Source of the DNA: Kosakonia oryzae
GTDB taxonomy: Bacteria; Pseudomonadota; Gammaproteobacteria; Enterobacterales; Enterobacteriaceae
Direction: 5' to 3'
DNA length: 64,000 nt
Assembly: GCF_001658025.2 (NCBI RefSeq)
Contig: NZ_CP014007.2
Location: 4,526,001-4,590,000 of the forward strand
The notes beneath the pieces are model-generated. The model had not been told where the DNA came from and did no database searches. It worked only from the letters and a program-made list of their open reading frames with translations. Each line of letters starts with the position of its first letter. The stretch's first letter is position 1. The position numbers were made by a program, and so were the translations under genes. Positions 52,402 to 61,577 of this stretch are shown piece after piece.

Positions 52402-52689
52402 TTATGGATGGCGATGCCAGTCATCATCCGGCCCGCCATGATGATCGTCATGGCGATCATCATGCCAGCCGTCAAAGTGGCCGTGCGGCTGCCAGCGGTG
52501 CTCACGCCATTCGTAGTGTCTCTGCCACCATTCACGATCGCGCCAGTGGCCGCCATCCCAGTAGTTTCCACTGCGGTCGCGATCGCCGATTTGCAGTTTC
52601 ACTGCCGGCACAAGGGTGATTTCTGCGGCCTGAACCGCCAGAGGAGCCACCAACATCATGGAAAGCGCTAACATCACAGGTTTCAACAT
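52402..52689 (-). CDS. yaaX: YaaX, secreted DUF2502 protein with His/Asp-rich tail
   Basis: A 95-residue protein with a signal peptide, [21 protein letters not shown] (about 1-21), so probably periplasmic. The mature N-terminus is the DUF2502 core [19 protein letters not shown] and [14 protein letters not shown]. The C-terminal 30 residues are strongly His/Asp/Trp-rich ([17 protein letters not shown]), suggesting metal binding. E. coli YaaX sits in the same place between yaaA and thrC; its function is unknown. GGAGTAACCT precedes the ATG. Confidence 0.9.
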   Translation of the reverse strand: MLKPVMLALSMMLVAPLAVQAAEITLVPAVKLQIGDRDRSGNYWDGGHWRDREWWQRHYEWREHRWQPHGHFDGWHDDRHDDHHGGPDDDWHRHP

Positions 52690-52884
52690 AGGTTACTCCT
52701 TCGCATCATCTTGCCCGTTATGGGCCGATGTCAGGAGATTACGCAACGCCATATGATGTTGTTATTGTCCGCAATCCTAATCTCTGAACCCCCGCATTTA
52801 ATGGGAATTCATCCGTTTTCCCTGCCATTTTTCTACATAATTTCTCCCTGATTCCCCCGCTTACAGGCAGGGGAAGCAGAGAAA

Positions 52885-54171
52885 TTACGCGTGGCGCATC
52901 ATCAACTCGCGTAATGCCGCGAAATCCGCAGGTAACTGGTGGGAAAGCAGCGGCAGATCCGCGCGGTCCGCCAGCTCTTTCGGCAGCGGCAACGGTTCGC
53001 CCAGAATCTCTTCCACGCTCTCTTTGAATTTCGCCGGATGAGCCGTACCGAGGAACAGTCCGTACTCGCCCGGATTCAGCTGATCGCGCAGGGCGCGGTA
53101 TGCAATCGCAGCATGCGGCTCTGAAACATAGCCTTTATCCTTCAGCTCGCGCATGGCCGCTTTCGTCGTTTCATCGTCCACGGCAGCATAGCCCAGCTCA
53201 TTCAGACGCCAGATTTTACGGCGGAACAGCTCTTCAACACGCGGCCAGTTGTTCGGCTGGCTAACATCCATGGCGTTTGAGAGCGTCGCTTGCGTTGCTT
53301 TCGGCTGCCATTGCCCCTCTTTGAGGAAACGCGGCACGGTATCGTTGGCATTGGTCGCTGCGATAAAGCGTTTGATCGGCAGCCCCAGCGATTTCGCCAG
53401 CAAACCTGCGGTCAGATCGCCAAAGTTACCGCTCGGAACGGAAACCACCAGCTGGTTACGTGCTTCCTGCGGCAACTGCGCAACCGCTTCGAAGTAGTAA
53501 CAAATCTGCGCCAGCAAGCGGCTGATATTGATCGAGTTCGCCGAGTTCAGCCCCAGCGCGGCTTTCAGTTCTTCATCGTCAAAAGCCTGTTTCACCAGTG
53601 CCTGGCAGGCATCGAAGTCGGCATCAATTGCCACAGTTTCGATATTACCGCCCAGCGTGCAGAACAGTTTTTCCTGCAACGGGCTGATTTTGCCTTGCGG
53701 ATAGAGGATCACCACGCGCACATTTTTCATGCCGTAGAAAGCATGAGCAACCGCAGCGCCAGTATCACCCGAAGTAGCCGTCAGAATGGTCACCGGTTTG
53801 TCGCCGCTGATGGCGCTCAGCATCTGCGCCATAAAACGTCCGCCGAAATCTTTAAACGCCAGCGTTGGCCCATGGAACAGCTCCAGGCAGCCGATATCGC
53901 TTTCTACCGGTTTAACCGGCGCCGGGAAAGCAAACGCGGCGCGTACCCGCGCTTCCAGTTCGTCCTGCGGAATTTCGTCGCCAATAAAAGCGGCAAGGAT
54001 TTTCGCGCTGCGGCTGACAAAATCCTGCTCCAGCATGGCGTCGATTTCCGTCAGGTTAAATTCTGGCAGATCGTGCGGGAAAAACAGGCCCTGATTTTTG
54101 CCAAGCCCTTGCGTTACGGCCTGCGCAAAGCTGACCTGCTCGTTGTGATCTTTTAAGTTGTAGAGTTTCAT
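52885..54171 (-). CDS. thrC: Threonine synthase
   Basis: PLP enzyme converting O-phosphohomoserine to threonine. It has 428 residues, as in E. coli. The PLP Lys107 lies in HGPTLAFKDFGGR (100-112), and the phosphate-binding loop is SVPSGNFGDLTAG. It is the last gene of thrLABC, starting three bases after thrB. The 195 bases towards yaaX hold no gene; I saw no strong terminator there. Confidence 0.98.
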   Translation of the reverse strand: MKLYNLKDHNEQVSFAQAVTQGLGKNQGLFFPHDLPEFNLTEIDAMLEQDFVSRSAKILAAFIGDEIPQDELEARVRAAFAFPAPVKPVESDIGCLELFHGPTLAFKDFGGRFMAQMLSAISGDKPVTILTATSGDTGAAVAHAFYGMKNVRVVILYPQGKISPLQEKLFCTLGGNIETVAIDADFDACQALVKQAFDDEELKAALGLNSANSINISRLLAQICYYFEAVAQLPQEARNQLVVSVPSGNFGDLTAGLLAKSLGLPIKRFIAATNANDTVPRFLKEGQWQPKATQATLSNAMDVSQPNNWPRVEELFRRKIWRLNELGYAAVDDETTKAAMRELKDKGYVSEPHAAIAYRALRDQLNPGEYGLFLGTAHPAKFKESVEEILGEPLPLPKELADRADLPLLSHQLPADFAALRELMMRHA

Positions 54172-54174
54172 TGG

Positions 54175-55104
54175 TTATCCCACTACTCGTGCGCCCGCCG
54201 TATCCAGCCGGCAAATATGAACAAAGCCTTCCTGATTTTGCAGATAGTGTTTGCCAAGCCAGTCGGCTACGCGCTGGGCGGTATCCGGCTTATCGCACAA
54301 AGCAAACAGCGTTGGCCCGGAACCGGAGATCCCACAGGCCAGCGCGCCAATATCGGCCACTGCCTGACGCGCTTCGCCAAAGCCCGGCAGCAATTTCATG
54401 CGGTACGGCTCGGCAATCACGTCTTTCATCAATTTTGCCGCCAGCGCGGGCTGGCGGGTGTAGCAGGCGTGAATAAAGCCCGCCAGATGCCGCCCGTGAG
54501 CGATGCAATCCTGACGGCGATATTGCGCGGGCAAAATAGCGCGCGCTTCCGCCGTTGAGACTTTAATACCCGGATAGGCCAGCACCCACAACCATTCATC
54601 AAAGCCAGGCACCTGCTGACTGATAATGCCGCTTTCCTCGATCATCAACTGCATACCACCGAGGAAACAAGGTGCGACGTTATCGTAATGCACGCTGCCT
54701 GAAATACGCCCTTCCAGCTCGCCCATCAGCGCCAGCATGCGCGAATCATCCAGCGGTTTACCGCAATACTCGTTCATCGCCACCAGCGCGGCGACAACGG
54801 AGCACGCGCTGGAACCGAGCCCCGAGCCAATCGGCATGTTTTTTTCCAGCGTCATTGCCACCGGGACTTGCTTGCCAATCGTCTGGCAGAACAGTTCCCA
54901 GCACTGATAAACGATATTTTCCTGCGGTTCAGTCGGTAATTTACTGGCAAAACGGCCAATATTTTTCAGGCTGAAATGTTCTGCGGCTTCCACCGAAACA
55001 TTATCGCCCAGCAAAGTTCCATCTACCGGCGTTACCGCCGCGCCCAGCACATCAAAGCCAACACTCATATTGGCGCTTGAAGCCGGAGCATACACCTTCA
55101 CCAT
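54175..55104 (-). CDS. thrB: Homoserine kinase
   Basis: GHMP-family kinase forming O-phosphohomoserine. It has 309 residues (E. coli 310). The ATP loop is [14 protein letters not shown] (about 90-103), and motif 3 is [13 protein letters not shown] near the C-terminus. It begins one base after thrA and ends three bases before thrC, as expected in a tightly coupled operon. Confidence 0.98.
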   Translation of the reverse strand: MVKVYAPASSANMSVGFDVLGAAVTPVDGTLLGDNVSVEAAEHFSLKNIGRFASKLPTEPQENIVYQCWELFCQTIGKQVPVAMTLEKNMPIGSGLGSSACSVVAALVAMNEYCGKPLDDSRMLALMGELEGRISGSVHYDNVAPCFLGGMQLMIEESGIISQQVPGFDEWLWVLAYPGIKVSTAEARAILPAQYRRQDCIAHGRHLAGFIHACYTRQPALAAKLMKDVIAEPYRMKLLPGFGEARQAVADIGALACGISGSGPTLFALCDKPDTAQRVADWLGKHYLQNQEGFVHICRLDTAGARVVG

Positions 55105-55105
55105 G

Positions 55106-57568
55106 TCAGACTCCTAACTTCCAGGACAGGGTACGCAGCAGGTCTGCGAATACGCCAGCTGCTGTTACATCGTTACCCGCGCCGTAACCGCGTAATACCA
55201 ACGGCAACGGCTGATAATAGTGGCTGTAGAACGCCAGCGCATTCTCACCATTTTTCACTTTGTAGAGCGGATCATTACCGTCAACAGCGGCGATCTTCAC
55301 CCGACAGGTGCCATCTTCCTCAATATTACCGACATAACGCAGCACTTTTCCTTCATCACGGGCTTGCGCCACGCGAGAGGCGAACTCGTCATCCAGTTGC
55401 GGCAGGCGCGCCATCAAGCTCTCAACATCGCCGGACGCATCAAACGTTGCGGGTAAGACGGGCTCAATGACAATATCAGAAAGCTCCAGTTCTCGTCCGG
55501 TTTCACGAGCCAGAATCAATAGTTTACGCGCGACATCCATCCCGGAGAGATCGTCCCGCGGGTCCGGTTCGGTGTAACCCAACTCACGCGCCAGCGCCGT
55601 GGCTTCCGAGAGGTTCATTCCCTCATCCAGTTTGCCGAAAATAAACGACAGTGAACCAGAAAGGATCCCGGAGAAGTGTTGCAACTCATCGCCGGCGTTG
55701 AGCAGGTTTTGCAGGTTTTCAATCACCGGCAGGCCTGCACCAACGTTGGTGTCATACAGGAACTTACGGCGAGATTTCTCCGCTGCGCGACGCAACTGGT
55801 GATAGTAATCCAGCGACGAAGTGTTGGCTTTCTTATTCGGCGTGACAACGTGGAAACCTTCCCGCAGGAAATCCGCGTACTGATCGGCCATCGCCTGGCT
55901 GGAGGTACAGTCAACAATCACCGGGTTAAGCAGATGATACTCTTTCACCAGACGGATCAAGCGCCCCAGATTGAAAGGCTCTTTCGCCTCCGCCAGTTCG
56001 GCCTGCCAGTTTTCCAGATTCAGGCCATGCACATTGGTCATCAACGCTTTTGAATTCGCCACGCCGCAGACGCGCAGATCGATATGCTTGTTTTTCAACC
56101 AGCCTTGCTGACGCTTCAACTGCTCCAGCAGCGCACCACCGACACCACCAACGCCAATGACAAAAACTTCAATCACCTGGTCGGTGTTAAACAACATCTG
56201 GTGAGTAACGCGCACCCCGGTCGTCGCATCATCATTGCTCACTACAACCGAAATAGAACGTTCAGAGGAGCCCTGAGCAATCGCCACAATGTTGATATTG
56301 GCGCGCGCCAGAGCAGCAAAGAATTTCGCCGAGATACCGCGCAAGGTACGCATGCCATCGCCGACCACGGAGATGATCGCCAGACGCTCCATCACTGCCA
56401 GCGGTTCCAGCAGCCCCTCTTTGAGTTCCAGATAGAACTCTTCATTCATCGCTTTCTGAGCGCGAACACAATCGGACTGCGGCACACAGAAGCTGATGCT
56501 GTATTCCGAGGAGGATTGGGTGATCAAGACGACGGAAATCCCTGAGCGTGACATCGCCGCAAATACGCGGGCAGCCATGCCGACCATGCCTTTCATGCCC
56601 GGGCCTGAAACGCTAAACATCGCCATGTTGTTCAGGTTGGAGATCCCTTTCACCGGCAGACCATCTTCGTCCGACGTTGCACCAATGAGTGTGCCGGGAG
56701 CTTGCGGGTTACCGGTATTTTTAATCAGGCAAGGGATCTGGAACTGGGCAATCGGGGTAATCGTGCGGGGGTGAAGAACTTTGGCGCCGAAGTAGGAAAG
56801 CTCCATGGCTTCCTGATACGACATTGACTTCAGCAGCCTGGCGTCCGGCACCTGCCTCGGGTCGCAAGTATAAACGCCATCGACATCCGTCCAGATCTCA
56901 CAACAATCGGCGCGTAAACAGGCGGCCAACACGGCGGCAGAGTAATCCGAACCGTTGCGCCCCAGCACGACCAGCTCACCTTTTTCGTTACCGGCAGTGA
57001 AACCAGCCATCAGCACCATATGATCTTGCGGAATGCGGCTGGCAGCGATGCGGCGAGTTGATTCTGCAATATCAACAGTCGATTCCAGATAGTGACCAAC
57101 GGCGAGTAATTTTTCCACCGGATCGATAACGCTGACTTTATGACCACGCGCTTCCAGCAAGCCGGCCATGATGGCGATAGAGAGTTTTTCGCCACGGCAG
57201 ATCAGCGCCGCATTGATACTGTCCGGGCACTGGCCCAGCAGGCTGATACCATGCAGGACATGCTTGATCTGCGCGAACTCTTGTTCGACGAAGGTTTTTA
57301 ACTGTGCGAGGGGAAATCCAGGTTGCGCATCGGCCAGCCCTTGCAACAGGCCGGCGAAAATGCGTTCTGCATCGCTAATATTCGGTACTGCATCCTGGCC
57401 ACTGATGGTCTTTTCGATCATCGCCACCAGATGGTTGGTAATTTTCGCGGGGGCAGAAAGTACGGTCGCTACCTGCCCCTGCCTGGCATTGCTTTCCAGA
57501 ATGTCGGCAACACGCAGAAAACGTTCTGCATTTGCCACTGATGTACCGCCGAACTTCAACACTCGCAT
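55106..57568 (-). CDS. thrA: Bifunctional aspartokinase I / homoserine dehydrogenase I
   Basis: First and third steps of threonine synthesis from aspartate, feedback-inhibited by threonine. It is 820 residues, as in E. coli. The aspartokinase half starts [15 protein letters not shown] with [15 protein letters not shown] further in. Two ACT regulatory domains (about 310-460) follow. The homoserine dehydrogenase half opens with [12 protein letters not shown] (about 470), then [12 protein letters not shown] and [12 protein letters not shown]. The ribosome site is AGGGG. Transcription is controlled by the thrL attenuator upstream. Confidence 0.98.
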   Translation of the reverse strand: MRVLKFGGTSVANAERFLRVADILESNARQGQVATVLSAPAKITNHLVAMIEKTISGQDAVPNISDAERIFAGLLQGLADAQPGFPLAQLKTFVEQEFAQIKHVLHGISLLGQCPDSINAALICRGEKLSIAIMAGLLEARGHKVSVIDPVEKLLAVGHYLESTVDIAESTRRIAASRIPQDHMVLMAGFTAGNEKGELVVLGRNGSDYSAAVLAACLRADCCEIWTDVDGVYTCDPRQVPDARLLKSMSYQEAMELSYFGAKVLHPRTITPIAQFQIPCLIKNTGNPQAPGTLIGATSDEDGLPVKGISNLNNMAMFSVSGPGMKGMVGMAARVFAAMSRSGISVVLITQSSSEYSISFCVPQSDCVRAQKAMNEEFYLELKEGLLEPLAVMERLAIISVVGDGMRTLRGISAKFFAALARANINIVAIAQGSSERSISVVVSNDDATTGVRVTHQMLFNTDQVIEVFVIGVGGVGGALLEQLKRQQGWLKNKHIDLRVCGVANSKALMTNVHGLNLENWQAELAEAKEPFNLGRLIRLVKEYHLLNPVIVDCTSSQAMADQYADFLREGFHVVTPNKKANTSSLDYYHQLRRAAEKSRRKFLYDTNVGAGLPVIENLQNLLNAGDELQHFSGILSGSLSFIFGKLDEGMNLSEATALARELGYTEPDPRDDLSGMDVARKLLILARETGRELELSDIVIEPVLPATFDASGDVESLMARLPQLDDEFASRVAQARDEGKVLRYVGNIEEDGTCRVKIAAVDGNDPLYKVKNGENALAFYSHYYQPLPLVLRGYGAGNDVTAAGVFADLLRTLSWKLGV

Positions 57569-57593
57569 GGTTTTACCCCTTGATCTTTGGTCG

Positions 57594-57630
57594 AAAAAAA
57601 AGCCCGCACTGTTCAGGTGCGGGCTTTTTT
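57594..57630 (-). terminator. thr operon attenuator terminator
   Basis: Perfect 9-bp stem AGCCCGCAC (57601-57609) and GTGCGGGCT (57617-57625), extended by A/T pairs, with a run of eight Ts on the minus strand. It lies between thrL and thrA and is the Rho-independent attenuator; the thrL 3' part GGTGCGGGCTGACG can compete for pairing. Confidence 0.93.
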
Positions 57631-57648
57631 CTGTGTTTCCTGTACGCG

Positions 57649-57717
57649 TCAGCCCGCACCGTTACCTGTGGTAATGGTGATGGTTGTAATAATGGTAATG
57701 GTGCTGATGCGTGTCAT
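57649..57717 (-). CDS. thrL: thr operon leader peptide
   Basis: A 22-codon [23 protein letters not shown] followed by AG, 149 bases before thrA. It contains eight Thr and six Ile codons, so ribosome stalling reports both charged tRNA-Thr and tRNA-Ile. E. coli ThrL, as I recall, is 21 residues ([21 protein letters not shown]), so this version has changed and gained residues in the control stretch but kept the TGNGAG end. It was too short to be listed by an ordinary ORF search. Confidence 0.93.
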   Translation of the reverse strand: MTRISTITIITTITITTGNGAG

Positions 57718-57754
57718 AGATGTTGTGTGCTCTGTAATATTATCTGTCTGTGCT

Positions 57755-57790
57755 GTATGCCTATATTGGTTAAAGTATCTGCCCGCTTAA
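57755..57790 (-). promoter_or_regulatory. thr operon promoter
   Basis: The minus strand reads ACTTTAACCAATATAGGCAT here, the same sequence I recall at the E. coli thr promoter, with -10 TATAGG at 57765-57760, 43 bases upstream of thrL. I do not assign the -35 precisely. Confidence 0.62.
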
Positions 57791-57927
57791 GTCAATTTAT
57801 TTTTATTTTTTACGTTTTTATTCGCCTTCCCGGCTGCGCTGAAACGACAGTTAATTTCAGCGCGACAGGGTCATTACAACAATAGATTTCAGCGGCTTTA
57901 ACTATAAAACAAACTTATCGCAGTGAC

Positions 57928-58614
57928 TTACTCGGCGAGTTTTTTTTCAATATCATGAAGCAATCGATGCAACATTGCCGTATCGCGTTGTTCAAGCAGA
58001 CCAAGACGCTGATCCAGCCAGTCCACCATTTTTATATCGTCCGCAACGCCAAGTTTTTCCAGTAATTCACGGGCTCGTGAGCGCAATGCGCGCAACTGAT
58101 TATCATCAACTGGAGCCGCTTGCTGAGGTGCCTGTTGCATTAATGATGCTAATTGATAGCAAAAAACCATTACTGCCTGCCCCAGATTCAGCGATGGATA
58201 ATCCGCCGCCATCGGCACGCCGGTTAAGATGTCCGCCAGCGCCAGCTCTTCATTGGTTAAACCGGAATCTTCACGGCCAAAGACCAGCGCAGCGCTGCCA
58301 AGCCACGTACGCTTCTCCTGCAATAGCGGCACCAGTTCTGCTGGCGTCGCGTAATAGTGAAACTTCGCCCGGCTACGTGCCGTGGTCGCAATGGTGAACT
58401 GAACATCCGCCAGCGCGTCGGCAAGCGTCGCATAACTTTTAACATTATCAAGAATATCGCCGGAACCGTGGGCAACACGGCGTGCACCTTCCTGCAAATG
58501 CGCCTCGCTATCGACGATGCGCAAATCATGAAACCCCATGGTTTTCATCGCCCGGGCAGCGGCTCCGACGTTTTCGGGCCTCGCAGGGCAAACGAGTACA
58601 ACAGCCAATTGCAT
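57928..58614 (-). CDS. yjtD: TrmH/SPOUT-family RNA methyltransferase YjtD
   Basis: Predicted tRNA/rRNA 2'-O-methyltransferase of the SPOUT class (TrmJ/LasT-like). I start it at ATG 58614 (MQLAVVLVCPARPENVG), giving 228 residues as in E. coli YjtD. The knot-fold motifs are present: N-terminal PARPENVGAAARAMKTMGF, ALVFGREDSGLTNEEL, and PSLNLGQAVMVFCYQLA. A helical C-terminal extension ends HRLLHDIEKKL. The actual RNA target is not established. Confidence 0.94.
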   Translation of the reverse strand: MQLAVVLVCPARPENVGAAARAMKTMGFHDLRIVDSEAHLQEGARRVAHGSGDILDNVKSYATLADALADVQFTIATTARSRAKFHYYATPAELVPLLQEKRTWLGSAALVFGREDSGLTNEELALADILTGVPMAADYPSLNLGQAVMVFCYQLASLMQQAPQQAAPVDDNQLRALRSRARELLEKLGVADDIKMVDWLDQRLGLLEQRDTAMLHRLLHDIEKKLAE

Positions 58615-58849
58615 TTTACTTTCTCTTCTTACTGATTCCGCAGGAGAATGTGACATACATCAACATACTACGCAGAGCGAATTTACAATTTTCTAACACA
58701 AATCACTGATTTTCAGATTTCGCACATTAAAAAAAAGCTAAACTGTTTATCAGCAATCGTACCTGCTAAGATGTTAACAGAAGGGACTTATCCCTATGTT
58801 TATAAATAGTATTTTATGACAGTATTTCGTTCTTGTATTGGATTAATCA

Positions 58850-58894
58850 TATTTATCAATTAATATGCGCAACTAATTGGTTTATTGATAAATA
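58850..58894. repeat. Inverted repeat upstream of arcA
   Basis: TATTTATCAA (58850-58859) and TTGATAAATA (58885-58894) are perfect 10-base inverted arms 25 bases apart. Inner arms CAATTA (58857-58862) and TAATTG (58874-58879) add a second, overlapping palindrome. It could be a protein-binding site or cruciform; function unknown. Confidence 0.6.
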
Positions 58895-58957
58895 GTCGCA
58901 AGCGCTGGCATTTGGTCATGAGGATTTCGCCAGACTGTTAACGTGCTACAATTGAAC

Positions 58958-58971
58958 TTGATATATGTCAA
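58958..58971 (+). promoter_or_regulatory. FNR box of the arcA promoter
   Basis: TTGAT-ATAT-GTCAA matches the FNR consensus TTGAT-N4-ATCAA at 9 of 10 positions. A class II start near 59006 would give an arcA leader of about 240 bases. arcA is FNR-activated in E. coli. Confidence 0.78.
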
Positions 58972-59012
58972 CGAAGCGTAGTTTTATTGGGTGTCATTTA
59001 CGTCTTAGCCTG

Positions 59013-59153
59013 TTATGTTGCTGTTAAAATGGTTAGGATGACAGCCGTTTTTGACACTGTCGGGTTCAGAGGGAAAGTGCCCACGACCAAGCTAATGATG
59101 TTGTTGACGTTGATGGAAAGTGCATCAAGAACGCAATTACGTACTTTAGTCAT
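59013..59153 (-). CDS. yjjY: YjjY, conserved 46-residue protein
   Basis: A small ORF on the strand opposite arcA, translating as MTKVRNCVLDALSINVNNII (first 20 residues) and ending TAVILTILTAT. I recall E. coli YjjY as a 46-residue protein at the same place, differing at only about three positions. Function is unknown. The C-terminal half is hydrophobic (VSKTAVILTILTAT), perhaps membrane-associated. It is entirely antisense to the predicted arcA 5' leader, so the protein conservation may partly reflect RNA function of the leader. No strong ribosome site was seen. Confidence 0.7.
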   Translation of the reverse strand: MTKVRNCVLDALSINVNNIISLVVGTFPLNPTVSKTAVILTILTAT

Positions 59154-59247
59154 GTTATGCCGTCATGTTAATTTTCGACATGCACCAGGCTGGTCAGGGA
59201 CTTTTGTACTTCCTGTTTCGATTTAGTTGGCAATTTAGGTAGCAAAC

Positions 59248-59964
59248 ATGCAGACCCCGCACATTCTTATTGTTGAAGACGAGTTGGTAACACGCAACAC
59301 GTTAAAAAGCATTTTCGAAGCAGAAGGCTACGATGTCTTTGAAGCGACTGATGGCGCTGAAATGCATCAGATTCTTTCTGAAAATGATATCAACCTGGTG
59401 ATTATGGATATTAACCTGCCAGGTAAAAACGGTCTTTTGCTGGCACGCGAACTTCGTGAGCAGGCGAACGTCGCACTGATGTTCCTGACCGGACGTGATA
59501 ACGAAGTCGATAAGATTTTGGGCCTCGAAATTGGTGCCGACGACTACATCACGAAGCCGTTTAACCCACGTGAACTGACGATCCGCGCACGCAATCTGCT
59601 GTCCCGCACCATGAATCTGGGCACGGTCAGCGAAGAACGCCGCAGCGTTGACAGCTACAAGTTCAACGGTTGGGAGCTGGATATCAATAGCCGCTCACTG
59701 ATCAGCCCAAACGGCGAACAGTATAAGCTGCCGCGCAGTGAATTCCGCGCGATGCTGCACTTCTGCGAAAATCCGGGGAAAATCCAGTCCCGTGCCGAAC
59801 TGTTGAAAAAAATGACCGGCCGCGAGCTGAAGCCGCACGACCGCACCGTGGACGTGACGATTCGTCGCATTCGCAAACATTTTGAATCCACGCCGGACAC
59901 GCCGGAAATCATCGCCACCATTCACGGTGAAGGTTACCGTTTCTGCGGCGATCTGCAGGAATAA
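59248..59964 (+). CDS. arcA: Response regulator ArcA (aerobic respiration control)
   Basis: OmpR-family regulator, partner of the ArcB sensor, repressing respiratory genes when oxygen is low. It has 238 residues, as in E. coli. The phosphoacceptor Asp54 is in VIMDINLPG (51-59), acidic pocket VEDE at 9-12, Lys in TKPFNPREL. The C-terminal winged helix includes [16 protein letters not shown] long leader with an FNR box precedes it; a bidirectional terminator separates it from creA. Confidence 0.98.
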   Translation: MQTPHILIVEDELVTRNTLKSIFEAEGYDVFEATDGAEMHQILSENDINLVIMDINLPGKNGLLLARELREQANVALMFLTGRDNEVDKILGLEIGADDYITKPFNPRELTIRARNLLSRTMNLGTVSEERRSVDSYKFNGWELDINSRSLISPNGEQYKLPRSEFRAMLHFCENPGKIQSRAELLKKMTGRELKPHDRTVDVTIRRIRKHFESTPDTPEIIATIHGEGYRFCGDLQE

Positions 59965-59976
59965 GCGAAGATTAAT

Positions 59977-60007
59977 AAAAAAAGCGGCGCTCAGGCGCCG
60001 CTTTTTT
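59977..60007. terminator. Bidirectional terminator between arcA and creA
   Basis: GCGGCGC (59984-59990) and GCGCCGC (59995-60001) are flanked by seven As and six Ts, giving a strong terminator in both directions. Confidence 0.9.
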
Positions 60008-60014
60008 ATTTCCA

Positions 60015-60488
60015 CTATTTGTTCCACGGAATGATAGGAACTGCACTTAAAGCATTCTTCGGTGAACCTTCGACCACTTTGTCGGAGTAGGCTAAGTATG
60101 CCAAAGTGTTACGTTTTGCGTCATAGAAACGTACTACCTGCAATTTTTTAAATACCAGCGAAGTCCGTTTCTGGAAGACCACATCGCCCTGCGCCTTGCC
60201 ATTTTTAATTTTATCGCTCAGTTCAACCGGCCCAACCTGCTGGCAAGAAATGGCAGCATCCGAAGTGTCCTCCGCCAGCCCCAGCCCGCCTTTGATACCG
60301 CCGGTTTTCGCCCGGCTGATATAGCAGGTCACGTTTTTAACGTCCGGGTCGTCAAATGCCTCAACTACAATTTTGTGATCCGGGCCAAACATTTTAAAGA
60401 CCGTATCCACAGAACCAATCTGTTCCGCATGGGCTGAACTCCACGCCACCAACATCAACACAGGAATGCATAACTTCGTGTATTTCAT
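60015..60488 (-). CDS. creA: CreA, periplasmic protein of unknown function
   Basis: A 157-residue exported protein, as in E. coli. I start it at ATG 60488 ([11 protein letters not shown]) with a signal peptide ending SSAHA. The mature protein is highly conserved: [53 protein letters not shown]. Two Cys (in VTCYIS and ISCQQVG) could form a disulphide. In E. coli it heads creABCD, but here creB, creC and creD are missing and creA directly faces arcA across a shared terminator. Confidence 0.94.
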   Translation of the reverse strand: MKYTKLCIPVLMLVAWSSAHAEQIGSVDTVFKMFGPDHKIVVEAFDDPDVKNVTCYISRAKTGGIKGGLGLAEDTSDAAISCQQVGPVELSDKIKNGKAQGDVVFQKRTSLVFKKLQVVRFYDAKRNTLAYLAYSDKVVEGSPKNALSAVPIIPWNK

Positions 60489-60704
60489 ATTGTTACCATT
60501 TTTGAATATTACGTTTAGCAACTATTCAGTTTCCAAATGAGAAACTGTTTGCAGATCACCGATTTACAAAATTTACGATGAAAATCAGTCACAATGCGCA
60601 TTTATGCACAAAAAAAACACCGAATGCTAAAGCCTTAAAAACCCGCTATTATCCGTCCCCTGGTATCAGGTGTTCATCGCTGTATTTAAGGAAGAGGATA
60701 TTGT

Positions 60705-61577
60705 ATGGATCAGGCTGGGATCATTCGCGACCTACTCGCCTGGCTGGAAGGCCATCTGGATCAGCCACTCTCATTAGATAATGTGGCGGCAAAAGCGGGC
60801 TATTCCAAGTGGCATTTGCAACGGATGTTCAAAGACGTCACTGGCCAGGCCATTGGCGCTTATATCCGCGCTCGTCGCCTGTCAAAATCCGCAGTCGCCT
60901 TACGGCTTACCGCCCGTCCCATTCTTGATATTGCGCTACAGTATCGTTTCGATTCACAGCAAACGTTCACCCGGGCTTTTAAAAAACAGTTTACCGTCAC
61001 GCCAGCGCTCTATCGCCGTTCGCCGGACTGGAGCGCCTTTGGCATCCGCCCGCCGCTGCGTCTTGGCGAGTTTACCTTGCCCAAACATGAATTTGTAACG
61101 CTGCCGCAGATGCACCTAATCGGTACAACGCAGAGCTACACCTGCTCGCTGGAGGAGATCTCCGATTTCCGTAATCAAATGCGCATCCAGTTCTGGCGTG
61201 AATTTTTAAGCAATGCGCCGACGCTTCCTCAGGAGTTGTTCGGGCTGCACGAACCACGCCCGAGCCTCGAGAAAGATGATGAGCAGGAGGTGTTTTACAC
61301 CACGGCGCTGACGCCGGAAATGGCGAATGGTTATTTGAGCCATGCGCAGCCGGTATTACTGGAGGGCGGCGATTACGTGGCCTTCTCTTTTGAAGGCTCT
61401 CCGGACGGATTACAGAATTTTATTCTGACCGTTTATGGCACGTGCATGCCAATGCTCAACCTTACGCGCCGCAAAGGCCAGGATATTGAGCATTTCTACC
61501 CGCAGCATGACGACTCACGCGACCGTGAGCCGCCGTTACACATTCGTTGCGAATATCTGGTGCCTATCCGCCGTTAA
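60705..61577 (+). CDS. rob: Right-origin-binding transcription activator Rob
   Basis: AraC/XylS-family activator of the mar/sox/rob regulon (efflux, stress) that also binds oriC. It has 290 residues (E. coli 289). The N-terminal DNA-binding domain holds two HTHs: SLDNVAAKAGYSKWHLQRMF (23-42) and ILDIALQYRFDSQQTFTRAF (73-92). The C-terminal GyrI-like domain begins at about 120. GAGGA precedes the ATG. Its stop overlaps the convergent gpmB stop by four bases (TTAA). Confidence 0.96.
   Translation: MDQAGIIRDLLAWLEGHLDQPLSLDNVAAKAGYSKWHLQRMFKDVTGQAIGAYIRARRLSKSAVALRLTARPILDIALQYRFDSQQTFTRAFKKQFTVTPALYRRSPDWSAFGIRPPLRLGEFTLPKHEFVTLPQMHLIGTTQSYTCSLEEISDFRNQMRIQFWREFLSNAPTLPQELFGLHEPRPSLEKDDEQEVFYTTALTPEMANGYLSHAQPVLLEGGDYVAFSFEGSPDGLQNFILTVYGTCMPMLNLTRRKGQDIEHFYPQHDDSRDREPPLHIRCEYLVPIRR

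Larger units (their letters stand above)
58615..59012. other. Long AT-rich region upstream of arcA (398 bases)
   Basis: No gene is supported on either strand in this stretch. It should hold the yjtD promoter on the minus side and the aerobic and anaerobic arcA promoters on the plus side. A perfect 10-base inverted repeat (58850-58894) and an FNR box (58958-58971) are its clearest features; E. coli also has a long, multi-promoter arcA upstream region. Confidence 0.65.

Noticed and set aside
58987-59226. A 79-codon plus-strand frame in the arcA leader
   Set aside because: It is opposite the conserved yjjY frame, and I recognise no homologue; yjjY on the minus strand is the better-supported reading.
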